64,000 bases of DNA from Panagrolaimus kolymaensis (GCA_028622995.1 JAJQJQ010000014.1:3038001-3102000); one strand, 5' to 3'; shown: positions 11,834-24,966, counted from the first letter of the stretch. Notes: generated by a model not told the origin, from the letters alone. Made by a program: numbers and translations.

Positions 11834-12952
11834 TAAATTTAAAAATAATGCGGCAAAAAAATTTTTTTAGATTTACGTAAAAGTTTTTTTTATTTTATTT
11901 TTTGATTTTTAATTTGTTTCTTTATTTTTCTCTTTGTTTCGCAGAAATATTTAGTTTTGAAAAAAATTAATAAATGTTAGTGAATTAAAAAAAATTAAGG
12001 TACATTAAAACAAAGAAATGAAAAAACAAAAAAACTAAAGTTAATTTTTAAAAAAATGCAACTATAAATACACACTCTTCAATTATTTTTTTAATACCTT
12101 TTGTTATAAAAGTATTAAATCTTCTGAAGCGTGAATAAAAGACAATAAAAGCATAAATTAAAGAGCACGATAACAAAATTTAAAATTACTTTTAAAAGTA
12201 ATTTAAAAAAATTTTATTGGATTTTTGGACAATAAATTCAATAAAATTTTAAACTTTCTTTGATAAAACTATTTCTGGTAAAAAACAAAAACTATAACTT
12301 ATTTTTTTTATCCTTAAAAATCGCATATTTTTCAATTAATATTATTTAGAAATCAAAAAAGAAAGAAAAATTTAATAAATTCTGATGCACGTTTATGAAT
12401 AAAAACCAGCATACCCAAATCTCAACTTTGCTAAGTGTGTTTTTGTTAAGAAAGGTGCGGCTTGATGGTCAAAGCTCAACATAATTAAATTCAACCAAAT
12501 GAAAAATAAATTTATTAAAATAGTGAACCAACAAAAAAATTTTTAGGTAAACAAAATTTTTAATTGACACTTATTTATTGATAGCAAACTTTTATTTTAA
12601 ATGAAGTAATTAAATTAAATGTTATAGCGCCTCAAAAAATGAGTTTTTTCTTAATTTCTTTTTTTTTATTAGTTGGAGATTAAAAGATAATTTGGAAGGA
12701 AATGAATTATTCATAAACATATATACTTTTGGTTAAAATTATACCCTTTTTCCCTTTCCTTTCCTCGCCTCTTTTAATGTCCTTTCCTTTTGTTAAAGTG
12801 AGTAACTAACAATTATTTTTTTTCTCAAACCTCCACAAAAATATTAACAACAAAAATATTAACGACAAAAAATTAAGAAATAAAAAATCAATAAACTTTT
12901 TTTTTCACATAAATCTGAAAAACACCTTATGGCAATATTTATTTTATATTTT

Positions 12953-12958
12953 CACCTG
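12953..12958 (+). promoter_or_regulatory. E-box CACCTG upstream of Sre B
   Basis: CACCTG in TTTTCACCTGTT context, 497 bp upstream of the ATG of paralogue B. The flanks agree with the WWYCACSTGYY form described for C. elegans chemoreceptor promoters. About 45 bp downstream is AAAAGTTTTATGACTTTTTG, shared in part with paralogues A and C. Confidence 0.55.
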
Positions 12959-13454
12959 TTTTTTTTTCAATAAAACCAGCAGAAATTTTGTCCAAAAAGT
13001 TTTATGACTTTTTGTTCGCTCAAATTTTTACTTCTTTGGTTTAATATTTTTTAAATATTTGACAGTCTAGGTAACTGGTTGCCATGTTCATATATATTTT
13101 CCAATAAGTTTGCCACTGATTGTTTTATGAGTTAAAATTATAGGGTTACATCCATAAAAATTTTTTTAAAAGTACTTGATGATTCATTTTTGTTAAATTT
13201 GTAGTCATAAAAAAGGTAAAGGGTGTAAAACGTATTTTGATAGGCGCAATACTAACCTTTTGGAGTAAAAATAAGAACATCTTAATTTTTTATTGGGCAC
13301 GGTTTTCACCCCCTCATTTCCCCTTTGAAGAGAATTTCACTGTCATTATAAACATTTTTTGTTACAAAATTGAAATTCGATGTTTTTTGATTATTTATCG
13401 ATTATTTTATAGTTAAATTCTCAGTGATCTTTAAAATTTTAATAATCAGGTCCA

Positions 13455-14797
13455 ATGGATTCTGCCACAACATCCTCGATATTCCATGGATTGACGATAT
13501 TCGAAATTGTTATTAATATTACTATTTATATTATGGGAAGCTTAGCTTTTTATATAATACTAAAATATCCAATATTTCATACAAATTTTATGAGATTAAT
13601 TAAATGCATTATTATTCATTATTTTATTGCACAATTTATGAGACTTATAATTGCTTTTTATGAAGTTACAGGGGCTGAACAAGACATAGGTATGTTCGTA
13701 TTTTTTTCTTGAGGGGTTTCGGCACAAATATTATTTGTTCCAGAATTCTATAATGTTTCATCAAATTATATTTTAATTAGCGGAACGGGTGTTTTAACTA
13801 CACTTGGAACCATTCGTTTATTCTGTCTTATTGGAGTCTACGCCACAACTGGTACTGTGGCTTTAGAAAGAGCGTATGCAACTATAAAATTTAAAACTTA
13901 TGAAACAACTGTGTCTAATAAATTATTTGGTGTGTGCATAGGTTATCAATTAATACTCGGTTGTATTGGAACTTTTGGGGTTTATAGTGGTGAGTGTTAA
14001 CTTTTTTATCATAGATGCGATTTTCCAAAACTAAAACCAGGAAAAAATTATATTAATTTTATGTAAATTTATACCACTATTTTTTAGGAATAATAACATT
14101 AGTGATGGTAGCAGTATTTATGATGCTTGGAACCATAATTATTTGTATAATACTTTGGTGGTTAGAAAAAATAAATAAAAAATGTTATAAAACTTCGTTG
14201 ATTGATCCTCAAAGATATTCGCTTTCGGAAAGATTCCAAATTCAAGAAAATATTAAAACTACGCATATTATTAATCGAGTGGCAACGATGGTATTTTTCT
14301 TAAATATTTTTGTGGCTTCCCTTATTTTAGCCGCCCAATATTTTCAAACTGATTTACTTCGAAGATGTGCATATAATTTTTTTCATATTTGTGTCACTTT
14401 TTACGGATATTGTGTTGTGCTAGTGGGACTCTCTGCTAACCCTTTATGGATTCATAATTTTACAAGGTGAGAATGAATTTTTGGTTATTTCTATCTATTT
14501 TTTTCGTTGTAGAATAAAATTAAAAAAATTTTGAAATAACAAAAAAATAATTCTTAGAAATCTTTTGCACAACAACAAAAAAGGAAGAATGAACAAAAAA
14601 ACCTTTGATCATTAGTTTAACTTTTCAGAATATTTATATCTGCAATAAAAATAACACCTGTTGGATTAAATGAAGCTCAAAAAAGGATTTCTCTGAGTAA
14701 ACAACTTTTAACTCATAATGGAAAACAAATGGTTTTTACGGCCGAAGAAGAAAAAGAAATATATTTTGATCAACTTAACAATGGATGGAATAAATGA
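13455..14797 (+). CDS. Serpentine receptor class epsilon (Sre), paralogue B
   Basis: Exons 13455-13689, 13744-13989, 14088-14466 and 14629-14797 give 342 aa with all phases closed. Exons 2, 3 and 4 are exactly 246, 379 and 169 bp, as in paralogues A and C. Sre signatures are LERAYATIKFKTYE after TM3 and YSLSERFQIQENIKTTHII before TM6. The C-terminal tail is hydrophilic and ends QLNNGWNK. Start chosen at MDSATTSSIF, aligned with MNAEMTTSLF of A and MNAATTASIF of C. It appears intact and is the likely parent or sister of paralogue C, 1.2 kb downstream on the same strand. Expected role: chemosensory GPCR. Confidence 0.9.
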
Positions 14798-15975
14798 ATG
14801 ACTAACAGGCTTGTACTTGTTGATGTTTGTTTACTCCAAAAATTGTTATTTACTTTTTTATTTATTTTTTTAAAACTTTTTAAAAAATAAATTGCAAAAT
14901 TATGCTTCCCTCATTCTTCTTATTGTATATTGAAGAAGAAAAAAAGTTTAACGTGGCTTAAAATTATTTCTCTTTTACTAAACGTATTGAGTATTCCGTC
15001 AAAAGTATCTAAGGAGTATTTCATTATTTTTTTACGTTTAAAAATACCGAAATGACTTGAGTTGCGACCCAACGAACGACAGCCCTTGCGGTCAATTGTT
15101 CACACCGTTTACTATCATCTTATTATGTTATGTTCAATCTTTCATGGGTCGATCTCATTGCTCCAATAAAGTCTATTTCTATTTTGATTTGTTTATCTAT
15201 CTCGTTTATTCAACAAATCCCTTAAATTTGATATATTAAAGTTAAAAATGTATAAAAATTGACATAAATTTACATTTATCTCGAAAACAGAAACTTTAGC
15301 ACTCAAGATTGATCCCAAAATTGTATTCTCCATATATTTTTACATACTATTACCAAGAAATATCAAAAAAACAATAGGCACAGGAAAACAACCTCCATAA
15401 ATTTTTTTTTAGCAAAGACAAAAACTCAAAAAATAAAAAATCAATATTAAATTAATAAATTTTTTTTACATAAATCTCAAAAACTAATCCTTTCCATACA
15501 TTTTTTAAAAATTTTTTCACCTGTCTTTGATTTTAGCAGCAGCAGCAAACACCAGATTTTTTATTCTCTGAAAATTTTAGGCCATGACTTTTTTTGTTCG
15601 ACCTCTTTTTATTTCGTTTTAATTTTTCAAATAAGTAACAGTTTTAGTGGTACCAAAGTGTATATGTGAATAGTTGTTAATACTAAACGTTGGTTAAGTT
15701 ATCGAAAATTATTTGGATATATCCATGACTTTTTTTCTTTTAGTTTTAGGTGACACATTTTATTTGTAAAATTTGTAGCCAAAAACAAAATTAAAGTGAA
15801 TAAAAACATATTTTTAAAGTAAACTTCAAAAAAAAATTTGTGATTTTTTTGCTTATCGATTCCCAAATAGATGAGGATTTAGTGTTCATTTTTCTGCTTT
15901 TTTACTTCAAACATTTTTTTCGCCTCAAATTTTCTCAGTTTTTTGTAAACTTTAAAAAGGTTTTCTTCTGTGCCA
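14798..15975. other. Intergenic between Sre B and Sre C
   Basis: AT-rich. The stretch 15433-15610 resembles 12893-13045 upstream of paralogue B: shared blocks are AAAAAATCAAT, ACATAAATCT, TTTTTCACCTG and ATGACTTTTTTTGTTCG. The tandem duplication therefore included the promoter. No coding exon was found; the open frame at 15057-15239 has no receptor features. Confidence 0.6.
15518..15523 (+). promoter_or_regulatory. E-box CACCTG upstream of Sre C
   Basis: CACCTG in TTTTTCACCTGTC context, 453 bp upstream of the ATG of paralogue C. It matches the WWYCACSTGYY form. It lies in the block of upstream sequence conserved with paralogue B. Confidence 0.5.
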
Positions 15976-17533
15976 ATGAACGCTGCTACCACAGCCTCAA
16001 TATTTTATGGATTAACGATATTTGAAATTGTAATAAATATTTTTATCTATATTATATGCAGCCTAACTTTTTATATAGTTGTTAAATATCCAATATTTCA
16101 TACAAATTTTATGAGATTAATTAAATGCATTATTATTCATTATTTTATCGCACAATTTATGAGACTTATCATTGCTTTTTATGAAGTTACTGCTGAGCAA
16201 GATATGGGTATGTTTTTTTCTCGAGTTCTCTCCACAAAAATTAGTTATCGTTTTTTACTTTTTTTTATCACTAATTTTTATATATTTTTAAATAATTTCT
16301 AAAATAATAATGACAAAGTTTTTGTGATAATCTTTTTCAACCATTTTTCATTTTTTGGTATTTTTTAACCGAGATCAAAAAATATTATTGAAGGTTATAT
16401 TTTTATTTCTCTTTATTTTCAGAATTCTATAACGTTTCATCAAATTATATATTAATTAGCGGGACTGGAGTTTTAACAGACGTTGGCACTATTCGGTTGT
16501 TTTGTCTTGTTGGAGTTTATGCCACCATTGGCTCGGTGGTTTTAGAAAGAGCTTATGCAACTATAAAATTAAAAACTTATGAAACTACGGTCTCGAATAA
16601 ATTATTTGGTGTTTGTATTGCTTATCAATTATTTCTTGGTTGTTTTGGAACTTTTGGGATTTATAATGGTGAGTATAAGCTTTTTTCTTTTAAGTCTGTT
16701 TTGCTTAAACCAACTTTTATTGATATGGCCGCTTTTTTCATTTGGGATAACTTTGCAAAATTTAAAACAATTATAATCCCATTTTATGCAAATTTCTATC
16801 ATTTTTTTAAGGAAAAATAACCTTGGTGATGGTAGCGGGATTTATGATATTAACTACAATATTAATTTGTCCAATGCTTTGGTGGCTTGAGAAATTTAAT
16901 AAAAAATGTTATAAAACTTCGTTAATGGATCCTCAAAGATATTAACTTTCTGAGAGATTTCAAATTCAAGAAAATATTAAAACCACTCATATAATTAATC
17001 GCGTGGCAACTATGATATTTTTCTTAAATATTTTCGTGGCTTCCCTGATTTTAGCCGCCCAATATTTTCAAACTGATTTACTTCGAAGATGTGCATATAA
17101 CTTTTTTCATATTTGTGTTACTTTTTATGGTTACTCCGTAGCACTAGTTGCACTTTCTGCCTATCCTTTATGGATTCGTAATTTTACCAGGTAAGAAAAG
17201 ATTTTTTCATTTTATTTCCCAGCTAGTTTTCTTGCGTTTTTGCTGTTGAACAAAATAAAATTAGTTTTTGAAATAGCAAAAAATAATTCTTAGAAATCTT
17301 TTGCACAACAACAAAAAAGGAAGAATGAACAAAAAAACCTTTGATCATTAGTTTAACTTTTCAGAATATTTATATCTGCAATAAAAGTAGCACCTGTTGG
17401 ATTAAATGAAGCACAAAAAAGGATTTCTTTGAGTAAACAACTTTTAACTCATAATGGAAAACAAATGGTTTTTACAGCCGAAGAAGAAAAAGAAATATAT
17501 TTTGATCAACTTAACAATGGATGGAATAAATAA
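15976..17533 (+). pseudogene. Sre paralogue C with one nonsense codon
   Basis: Exons 15976-16207, 16423-16668, 16812-17190 and 17365-17533 match paralogues A and B in length and phase, and would encode 341 aa. At 16943-16945 the conserved YSLSERFQ segment reads Tyr-stop-Leu (TAA where B has TCG and A has a serine codon), at about residue 204. It falls just before TM6, so a truncated product would lack the last two helices. Splice sites, start and the rest of the frame are intact, including LERAYATIKLKTYE. This is therefore either a very young pseudogene, a segregating null allele, or a base-call error. The in-frame GTG at 15970 is not needed, because an ATG follows at 15976. Confidence 0.8.
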
Positions 17534-19324
17534 ACTTTAAAATTTTGTTACTAAATTATGGTTTAAAAAAACTTTATAAATGCAAACTTTTAACTTTTTT
17601 TTAAAGAAAGAATAAAAGGGAAGTTTGAGAAAATTGGATCAAAAATTATCCTTCTTTATTTATGCTACAAAAATAAAGCTTTATTAATTTCATAAAATTT
17701 GTTGTAATTTGTTGTCCAATTCCCTCACTTCATCACTTCTTCGTGTTCGATGGTTTTGATTTGATGCAAGAGAAGGTATGGTTTAAGATGAACGTTGATT
17801 GGAAGAAAGTGTGGTTTGTGCTTGATAGAGATATTCCTAAAATCGCATATTTTTTTATCATCTGCAGTTTTCAACCTCGAAGGAATTCTTATTTCTTAAG
17901 AATCCTTATAAAAATTTAAATAAAATAAAATTAAAAAAAGAAGAAAAAATCATTATTAAAAATTCAAAACACAGTAAAATACTTTTTTTGTACAAAAAAG
18001 CTTTTACTATTCATAGTTTTTTAAACAAAAATCTAAAATCCATAATTTATTTTTGAACACAGCAAAAAAAAACTACAAATAATGTATTTTGCTTGAACGT
18101 TCGTGAAGTAAGCTATTGTTTTCTTTTTTGTAATGAAATAAATTTTTCGACTACTAAAACATTCTTTTTGCATTTAAAAATTTAATGTATCGAAAAGTTT
18201 TATTTTTTCGCTTTATATTTGTCAAAAACATGGCTTCTAAGAAACTTAGAATATCCAGAACAAAAAAAACACAATTTTTCGGCACCTGTTTCATTTTGAT
18301 GATTTAAAATTTAAACGCTGCTTTTTTACATTGTGCTTGACTATAAAAAGGGATAACAATAACCTTCTTTATCAGTGACACCATTTTTTTCTTTAAACAA
18401 AAAAACACAAAATAAACATTAAGAAACAAACATCATTGAGTCATACATAACCTTTCAATTTGATAATGCCATAAATTTCATTATATTGATTGGAATTTTT
18501 CGTTTATTGGTTGACCCCAAAAAAATATTGAAAGCAAAGCATAAACAACAAAGCTTTTGAGAAAAATTTTTATTGATTGCACGAAGAAAAAAAAATTATT
18601 TACGCCTGCATTGTCGCCGCGTCATCATCTTGACTATCCAGATTTTATCAAATAAGCTTTCAAAAAAATAAGAGAGCATTCGAAAAGCATTTTTTTCACT
18701 TTCTAACATTTTTTTAAATCTCACTGCCGGTCGGCCAACCAACGGCGGCGCTAATAAAAAATATATATCAATTTTTATTTAATTCACGAAATGCATAAAA
18801 AAATAATCATGGACCATTCTTTTTTTTATTAAACGCACCTTCGGTTCTATTAAAAAACAGTTTTTTTGATAATCTTTCCTAAAAAAAGAAGAGTAAAAGC
18901 AATTGCTTTAATAAAATTTATTAAATCCAAATTAATCATGCATTATTCCATTGATTTTGAAATATGTGCGCGCACATCTTTTTTGTTTATTGTTATGGTT
19001 GCTTCTTTCAATAATGTGATTACTGGTCGTCTTTTTCATGGCTGTGTGTCTCTGTGTGTCATCATCTTTTTTGTTTTCCAATAAACTAGTTCGTTATCAG
19101 CCTTTAATTGAGACAATACTTTTTGGTCGATGTTTATTTGACTTTTTTGCATTTTATTCTGCTTAGTTGACTTTCATTCAAAACAATAAAAAAAAACCGG
19201 TGATTTAAAAATTTGCTCGCTTTTAGAGAAAGAATTTACATTTTTTGCTCGAAAACTTTTAATATTTATTTTTTAGCTATTTTTTTGCGAAGTTTTGAAT
19301 AGAAAAATACGGCTGAAAAAAAGA
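17534..19324. other. Intergenic, no gene seen
   Basis: AT-rich DNA between Sre C and the first dynamin-like gene. It contains a CACCTG at 18283-18288, about 1 kb from any start codon, and a GC-richer patch at 18605-18630. Open frames such as 18866-19084 are Phe/Ile-rich and lack splice logic. The polypyrimidine-rich 150 bp before 19325 probably contain the promoter and 5' UTR. Confidence 0.5.
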
Positions 19325-22300
19325 ATGGATTCATTAATATCGGTTATTAGTGAACTTCGTGAAATTAATTCGATTATTGGAAGAGGTAAAATTGAATTAC
19401 CTCAAATTGTTACCGTTGGATCTCAAGTAAGTTCAAAACTTTGGAATAGAGACATTTTATTGGATATTTAAACTCTAACTATTTTTTGTGGTTTTAACCT
19501 TTAAAATTGACAATAAAATTTTGGCATTTGAAACTTAAATAAATAACTTTTTTTAGTCGTCTGGCAAAAGTTCAGTTTTGGAAAGCATAGTTGGATGGGA
19601 TTTTCTTCCACGTGGTAATGGAATTGTCACTCGTCGACCTTTAGTTCTAAATTTGGTAACTGTTCGTGAAGATGATCCAAGACGAAAGCAATTACAAATG
19701 GATGGAGATTGGGCAACATTTTTGCATATGTCTGGACAAATTTTCACAGATTTCGAAAAAGTTCGAAAAGAAATTGAAAAAGATACTATCAAAGTTGCTG
19801 GCGATAATAAAGTAAAGAATTAATCAAAAAAAATTTTTTTGAAGATTAATAAACTTTTTAATTTCAGGATATTTCTGAAACTCCAATAAATTTGACAATT
19901 TATTCTGAAAAAGTTATTGATTTATCTTTGGTTGATTTACCAGGATCGATTAGATTGACTTTACCAAATCAATCTGCCACGATCAAAGTAAATTTTTTAG
20001 CAATTTGAAAACTTTCATTTTACTTTCCGTTAATTTGAATATATATATTTTTAGCAAGACATCGAAAAAATAATTGATCATTACCTCAAAAGCCCCAAAT
20101 CTCTTATTCTTGCTGTGACACCTGCAAACGCGGATATTTCAACTTCCGATGCTTTATATTATGCAAAAAAGTATGACCCCGAAGGAAAGAGAACTCTTTG
20201 TGTTTTGACTAAAATTGATATCATGGATCGTGGAACAGATGCATATGAAATGCTTACGGGTAAAACCATTCCAGTTAAACTTGGAATTATTGGAGTTCTC
20301 AATCGATCTCAAGAAGAAATTAATAATAATAAAAGCATCGAAGAATGTCAAGGAAATGAAGAAATGTTTTTTCGAACTAATTATCCTTCCATTGCTGCCA
20401 AAAATGGAAGAAAATATTTGACAACTCAATTAAATAAAGTAAGTTTCGTGGGAAATATTTTATGTGTTAAAGTATTAAATTTTTTTGATTTTTGTTTTTC
20501 CGCCAAAAATGAATCAAATATAATTTTTTTTAAGTCAGAGGACGATAAATCCAAAACTTTTGGAGGTGAAAAAAAATGTTCAGCTCCAAATATGCCAAAA
20601 GCGTAATTTTTTTTATGGCAAAAACTTAGAAAATTCAAATTATTTTATAAAAAAATTACTTTAATTTTTATATACCAAATTTTTTTATTTTTGAGTTACT
20701 AAAATTTAAAAATTTTAGTTATTGATAAACCACATAGCTGAAAATCTTCCCGGATTGAGAGATGCCATCGATAATATGACAATTGAGCAACGAACAATTT
20801 TGGATGATCTCGGAGATGCTCCACCCGAAGATGAATCATCCAAACAAACAACAAACAAAGTAATTCGAAATTTCACGGAATTATTTAAAAATTTACTTGA
20901 TGGAAATCAAGATAATATTGAAACCGACAAAATGTAAGCATCGATTTTTGGTGAAAATATATATATAAAAATGGATTTATTTTTAAGAGTTGGTGGTGCA
21001 ATGATAAATATGGCTTTTCGAGAATTTGGTAGCTTTAAAGAAATTAAACCCGATGATGGGTTAACTCAAGAAGTTGTAATCAATGCAATGAGAAATGCTC
21101 ATGTAAGTTTGTTGAAATAGTTAGTTTATAAGATTGATAACTTTTTTGCTCAAAAAAATTAATTTAGCAACAAAAATTACAAAAATAAATTATTTTTTGG
21201 TGATCTTTTTTTTGAAGTTTAAACTTTAAAGATTCTAAAAAAGACTTTAAAAAACGCAAAACTAAAAAACGTTTTCTGTATTTTTTAGCAGTGGTTTTAA
21301 AATTTAATTATAAAGTTTTGGCGCCCAAAATATTATAAAAAAAGATTTTTTTTGTTATATGTAAAAATTACTCAAAGCTCGAGTTATTCTATGCTATGGT
21401 AGTATGCACGTTAATAATATCCCTCTTTCCTTTTTTTAGGGTACTCGAGTTCCCATGTTCATTCCAGAACATTGCTTTATTCAACTTTCTAAACGTCAAA
21501 TCCGTCGATTAAAAGATCCAAGTATAGCCTTTGTGGATACCATCAAAAACTTATTACTCGAAATCGTGGATTATTGCACATCCAAAATAATTGAAAATGA
21601 AAAGAATCGTTTCCCAAGACTTTATAAACGAATTAACAAAGTCGCATGTGATACAGTAAATTTGAGGCTTTCACCAACAAAAACATTTGTTGAAAAAATT
21701 GTTGATATGCAAATTAATTATATTAATATTCGACATCCTGAATTTGATTTTGATCGATTATTGAATGAAGCAAATAATCAAACCCTTTGGGCTTCACCCA
21801 CTTCACTTCCAGAAAATTCGCCTCCAGAAAATAATTCTCGAAGTCGAACCAGTACAGCTGCTTCAGCTCCTCCAGCCCAACCTCTTTCATTTGTATTTGA
21901 AAATGGTAAAGATAGCGACATCGAAGATTTCCTTCCTCCACCACCTCCAAGAAGAGGAGGAGGAAATAATTGGGAAGAAGTAAAGAAAGACAAACCTATT
22001 TCAACTCCGCCGCTTCAACAACAACAACAAAAACAACCAAATCATTTATATGCACCCGATCAAATTGAATTGGATCAATGTAAAAAATTACGTAAGTGTG
22101 ATAAAATTATTCAAATTTTTCAAAGTTAAAAATTTTTTCTCTACCAAAATCAAAAATTTGTCGGAAAATTCGTCTTAAAAATTTCCATAGGCAAAAAGTA
22201 ACTAAAAATTCGTATCAAATTTTTTATTTAAATAGGATTTAAAATTTTTGGTCCAGGCACGAATTTTTTTTAATAATTCTTTTGAAATGAAATATTTTAA

Positions 22301-22620
22301 CTAATAATTTTTTGACGGAATATTTATGTTAATTTATTTTTTCATTTTCAGAAAGCTACGTAATTCAATATTACAAAATTGTATGTAATTCATTGCAATA
22401 TATGCTTCCAAAAGCCATTATGATGGAATTAGTCAATCATATCAAAGATAATCTTTCGGAAGAATTAGAAAAACATATTTCCGCTTTGGACAATGTCGTG
22501 AAAGAACTTACAAGAGAAAGTGAAGCCATCACAGAAAAACGAAAACAAACCCTTTTGAAAATAGAAGAATTAGAAAAGGCTAAAGCTCTCCTTCAAAATA
22601 TTACTGAAGTGGATTTTTAA
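19325..22620 (+). CDS. Dynamin-related GTPase, DRP1-type (copy 1)
   Basis: Eight exons (19325-19426, 19557-19811, 19868-19987, 20055-20438, 20719-20933, 20988-21102, 21440-22091, 22352-22620) give 703 aa, all phases closed. The GTPase motifs are all present: G1 GSQSSGKSS at residues 32-40, the G2 threonine in GIVTRRP, G3 DLPG at 142-145, G4 TKID at 211-214, G5 NRSQ near 240. Stalk helices follow, then a Pro/Gln-rich linker near residues 500-600 ([10 protein letters not shown], a QQQQQ run), then a GED from VIQYYKIV through [17 protein letters not shown]. There is no PH domain, which fits DRP1 rather than classical dynamin. DRP1 assembles into rings that constrict mitochondria and peroxisomes during fission. 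Length matches. Divergence around G3 suggests a lineage-specific paralogue rather than the housekeeping orthologue. Confidence 0.9.
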
Positions 22621-23748
22621 AAAGTTTAAAAATTAAAATGGTAACATTATTTTGTTTTCTTTTTAAATTCTTATTTTGATGAGCTTTTGCAAAAACAAAA
22701 AAATTGATAGCTTTTATTTAAATTTTTGTTTGTTTAACTTTTTTATTAAATAAAAATATCTTTTGAGATGTTGTGTTTTTTAACAAATTGTTTTGGATTT
22801 TTACATTCGTGTTTTTCTTAATTTAGCTTCGCTAAGCCGTCACATTGTCGAGTATATCTAAAAATGAAGATTCTGGAGGTGGTGTATAGAGTAATATATT
22901 GTATCTACCGTAACCTCTTGAACTTTAAAACCCATAATAGATTTAAAATAAGATTTTAATATTCTAATATATTTTTAAAATTTCTTTATCTATTTTTATT
23001 TTCCATTTTTTAGACTAATAAAGTGTTTATCTACAATTTTGTATAAATTGAAAAGAATTGTTTCTTTCCATTTAAAGACTTTTAAACATTTGAACTTGAA
23101 GCCCAACTTTTTACAATTCCTGGTTGTATTTCTATAAAATCCCACTCATAATTCGGAAAATTATTTTTTGTATGTTTATTTTCTAATATCTTTATAGCCC
23201 ACAAAAATTTTTTAATTTTAGAAACTACACCTAATTACGTTTTTTTTGTTTATCTTGAGAAACTTTATGGAGGCGCAGGCAGAGATTTTTGGTTTCCAAA
23301 TTATAAAAAACAAAACTTTTCCAAGTATACATAGATAACATGCATAAATTAAAAAAACTGAGATATAAAACACACTTTTAAATGAAAATAATTTTGTTTT
23401 TTTAATTATGAAGGACCTAGAAATAATGGATGAGTAAAATCTTGCATTTAGCTTCCTACAGTTGTTGAGGATCTGAATTCAAAAAAAAAGTTTTGAATTT
23501 AATGAAGCGGATATGATTCTTGAAGTTTAGCTATTTCTACAAATTGTTACAAAAGTTTTTCACACGATTGACCAAATTTTCATGTTTATTCTCGTACCGT
23601 ATTTATATAACGTGTGAAAATAAAATTCATTAAAAATTTAATTAGCTGTAGGAACTACTTAAAGAACGCTTCTTAAAATTTAACATTTTATAGAATAATT
23701 TGATTAAAAACTTAGCTTTTTTCATTTATAAATTTATAATTATTAAAT
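22621..23748. other. Intergenic, no gene seen
   Basis: AT-rich stretch after the first dynamin-like gene and before an Srg-type receptor. A short, less AT-rich patch at 22830-22920 has no open structure I recognise. There is no CACCTG upstream of the next receptor. Confidence 0.5.
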
Positions 23749-24693
23749 ATGGTTAATCCACCAATTGCGGACATCTTTTATCAAGTTTCTCGTGGTTGTT
23801 CTTATTGTTCACGAGGGATCGAGTTATTTGTTGTCATATTTTTAACATTTCAATATTTCAAATCTAAAACTTGTTATAATTCTGCTTATTTTGTAATTTT
23901 AAATATTGGATATATTGCAGATCTTCTAATATTTATTAGCGGGACTATACCTTTTAATTATGAATTATCGAGATATATCGGGATTCTTCATAATTTGCAC
24001 CTAGCATATTTTTTTACCATTTGGAATGCGATCTTATGTTTAAATCGATGTACGGTATTGGCCTTTCCATTGAAGCGTGATATAGTAAGAAATTAAAAAT
24101 CGTAAAAAATACACTCATAATGACTTAGAAATTTTCAGATATGGACACCATTTTCAATGTTTTTTGTCGTACCATTTATGCTTCTCTTTCCATTTATTAT
24201 AGATGGATATCAGTTTTTGGGAAATTTTACTTGCGCAGTTGACAATTATCAACCATGCTCATCTTTTCGTCGCGATTATTACATAAAAGGAACCATAGTT
24301 AACGTTATTTTTAGCATCGCACTAATTGTAATTATAACATTTTGTATGTATCGATCAAGCAAAGGTAAAACACAAACTCATTCACTTCATGCCAAAATTG
24401 AACGTCGATTAATTTATCAAGCACTTTTTTCATCCATTTTTCAATTAATTTATTTTATTTTAAAATACCTTTCTTCATCCACTTCTTCAAATAACGAAGC
24501 TTTAATCCTTGCTTATCTCTCGTATATTATGTATCATTTTCAACATTTTATTGTTATTGTAACTCATTTCTTTTTTAGTCCTTTATATAGGATGTCTTTT
24601 TTAAGTTTTTATCATTTAACGTTTTTACAAAGAAACAGATTTAAAACTATTTCCAATGTAACTGCGTTGAAAATTTCTAATCCCCTAAATTAA
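23749..24693 (+). CDS. Serpentine chemoreceptor, Srg-superfamily (7TM GPCR)
   Basis: Two exons, 23749-24084 and 24139-24693, phase 0, 296 aa. TM1 is near residues 22-40, TM2 near 45-65, and TM3 is followed by LNRCTVLAFPLK, the NR-x-x-x-x-x-P arrangement seen in Srg/Srv/Sru receptors. Exon 2 begins IWTPFSMF, the start of TM4, followed by a Cys-containing extracellular loop and two strongly hydrophobic helices. A Ser/Thr/Gln-rich cytoplasmic segment with KIERRLIYQALFSS precedes TM6, as in that superfamily. TM7 ends in THFFFSPLYRMSF. The class cannot be fixed by eye. It is intact and unrelated in sequence to the Sre trio upstream. Confidence 0.8.
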
Positions 24694-24966
24694 TGTGTGC
24701 ATACTTATGTATTTGTTTGTAAAGCAATGAATTTATTCTACAATAAAATTTTGAAAATGCTTCTTTCTTTTGTTTTTCTAATCAAAAAAATATAAATTAT
24801 TATTTAATTAAAAAATTAAAAATAAGAGAAAGGTTGCTCTTTTGTTTTTTAAACAATTAAAACATAAATAAAAAAAAATATAAAAAGCGACGAAAAAAAG
24901 GTTCACAATGCTTCTCATTTATCTTATTACTTTTTTTGTTTGTTATTCTTCCAAATATTAATTACA

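Larger units (their letters stand above)
11335..13454. other. Shared intergenic region between divergent Sre genes A and B
   Basis: About 2.1 kb separating the starts of two divergently transcribed Sre paralogues, so it should contain both promoters. It is A/T-rich with many homopolymer runs and no supportable coding exon. The two CACCTG E-boxes lie almost symmetrically, about 495 bp from each start codon (11828-11833 and 12953-12958). The DNA around the B-side box resembles that upstream of paralogue C. Confidence 0.7.

Noticed and set aside
18283..18288. CACCTG between Sre C and the dynamin-like gene
   Set aside because: About 1 kb from any start codon and not upstream of a receptor; treated as background.
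19553..19792. Minus-strand 79-codon frame inside exon 2 of the first dynamin-like gene
   Set aside because: Antisense shadow of a strongly supported GTPase exon.
21723..21993. Several open frames overlapping the Pro/Gln-rich linker of DRP1-like copy 1
   Set aside because: They are alternative frames of compositionally biased coding DNA.
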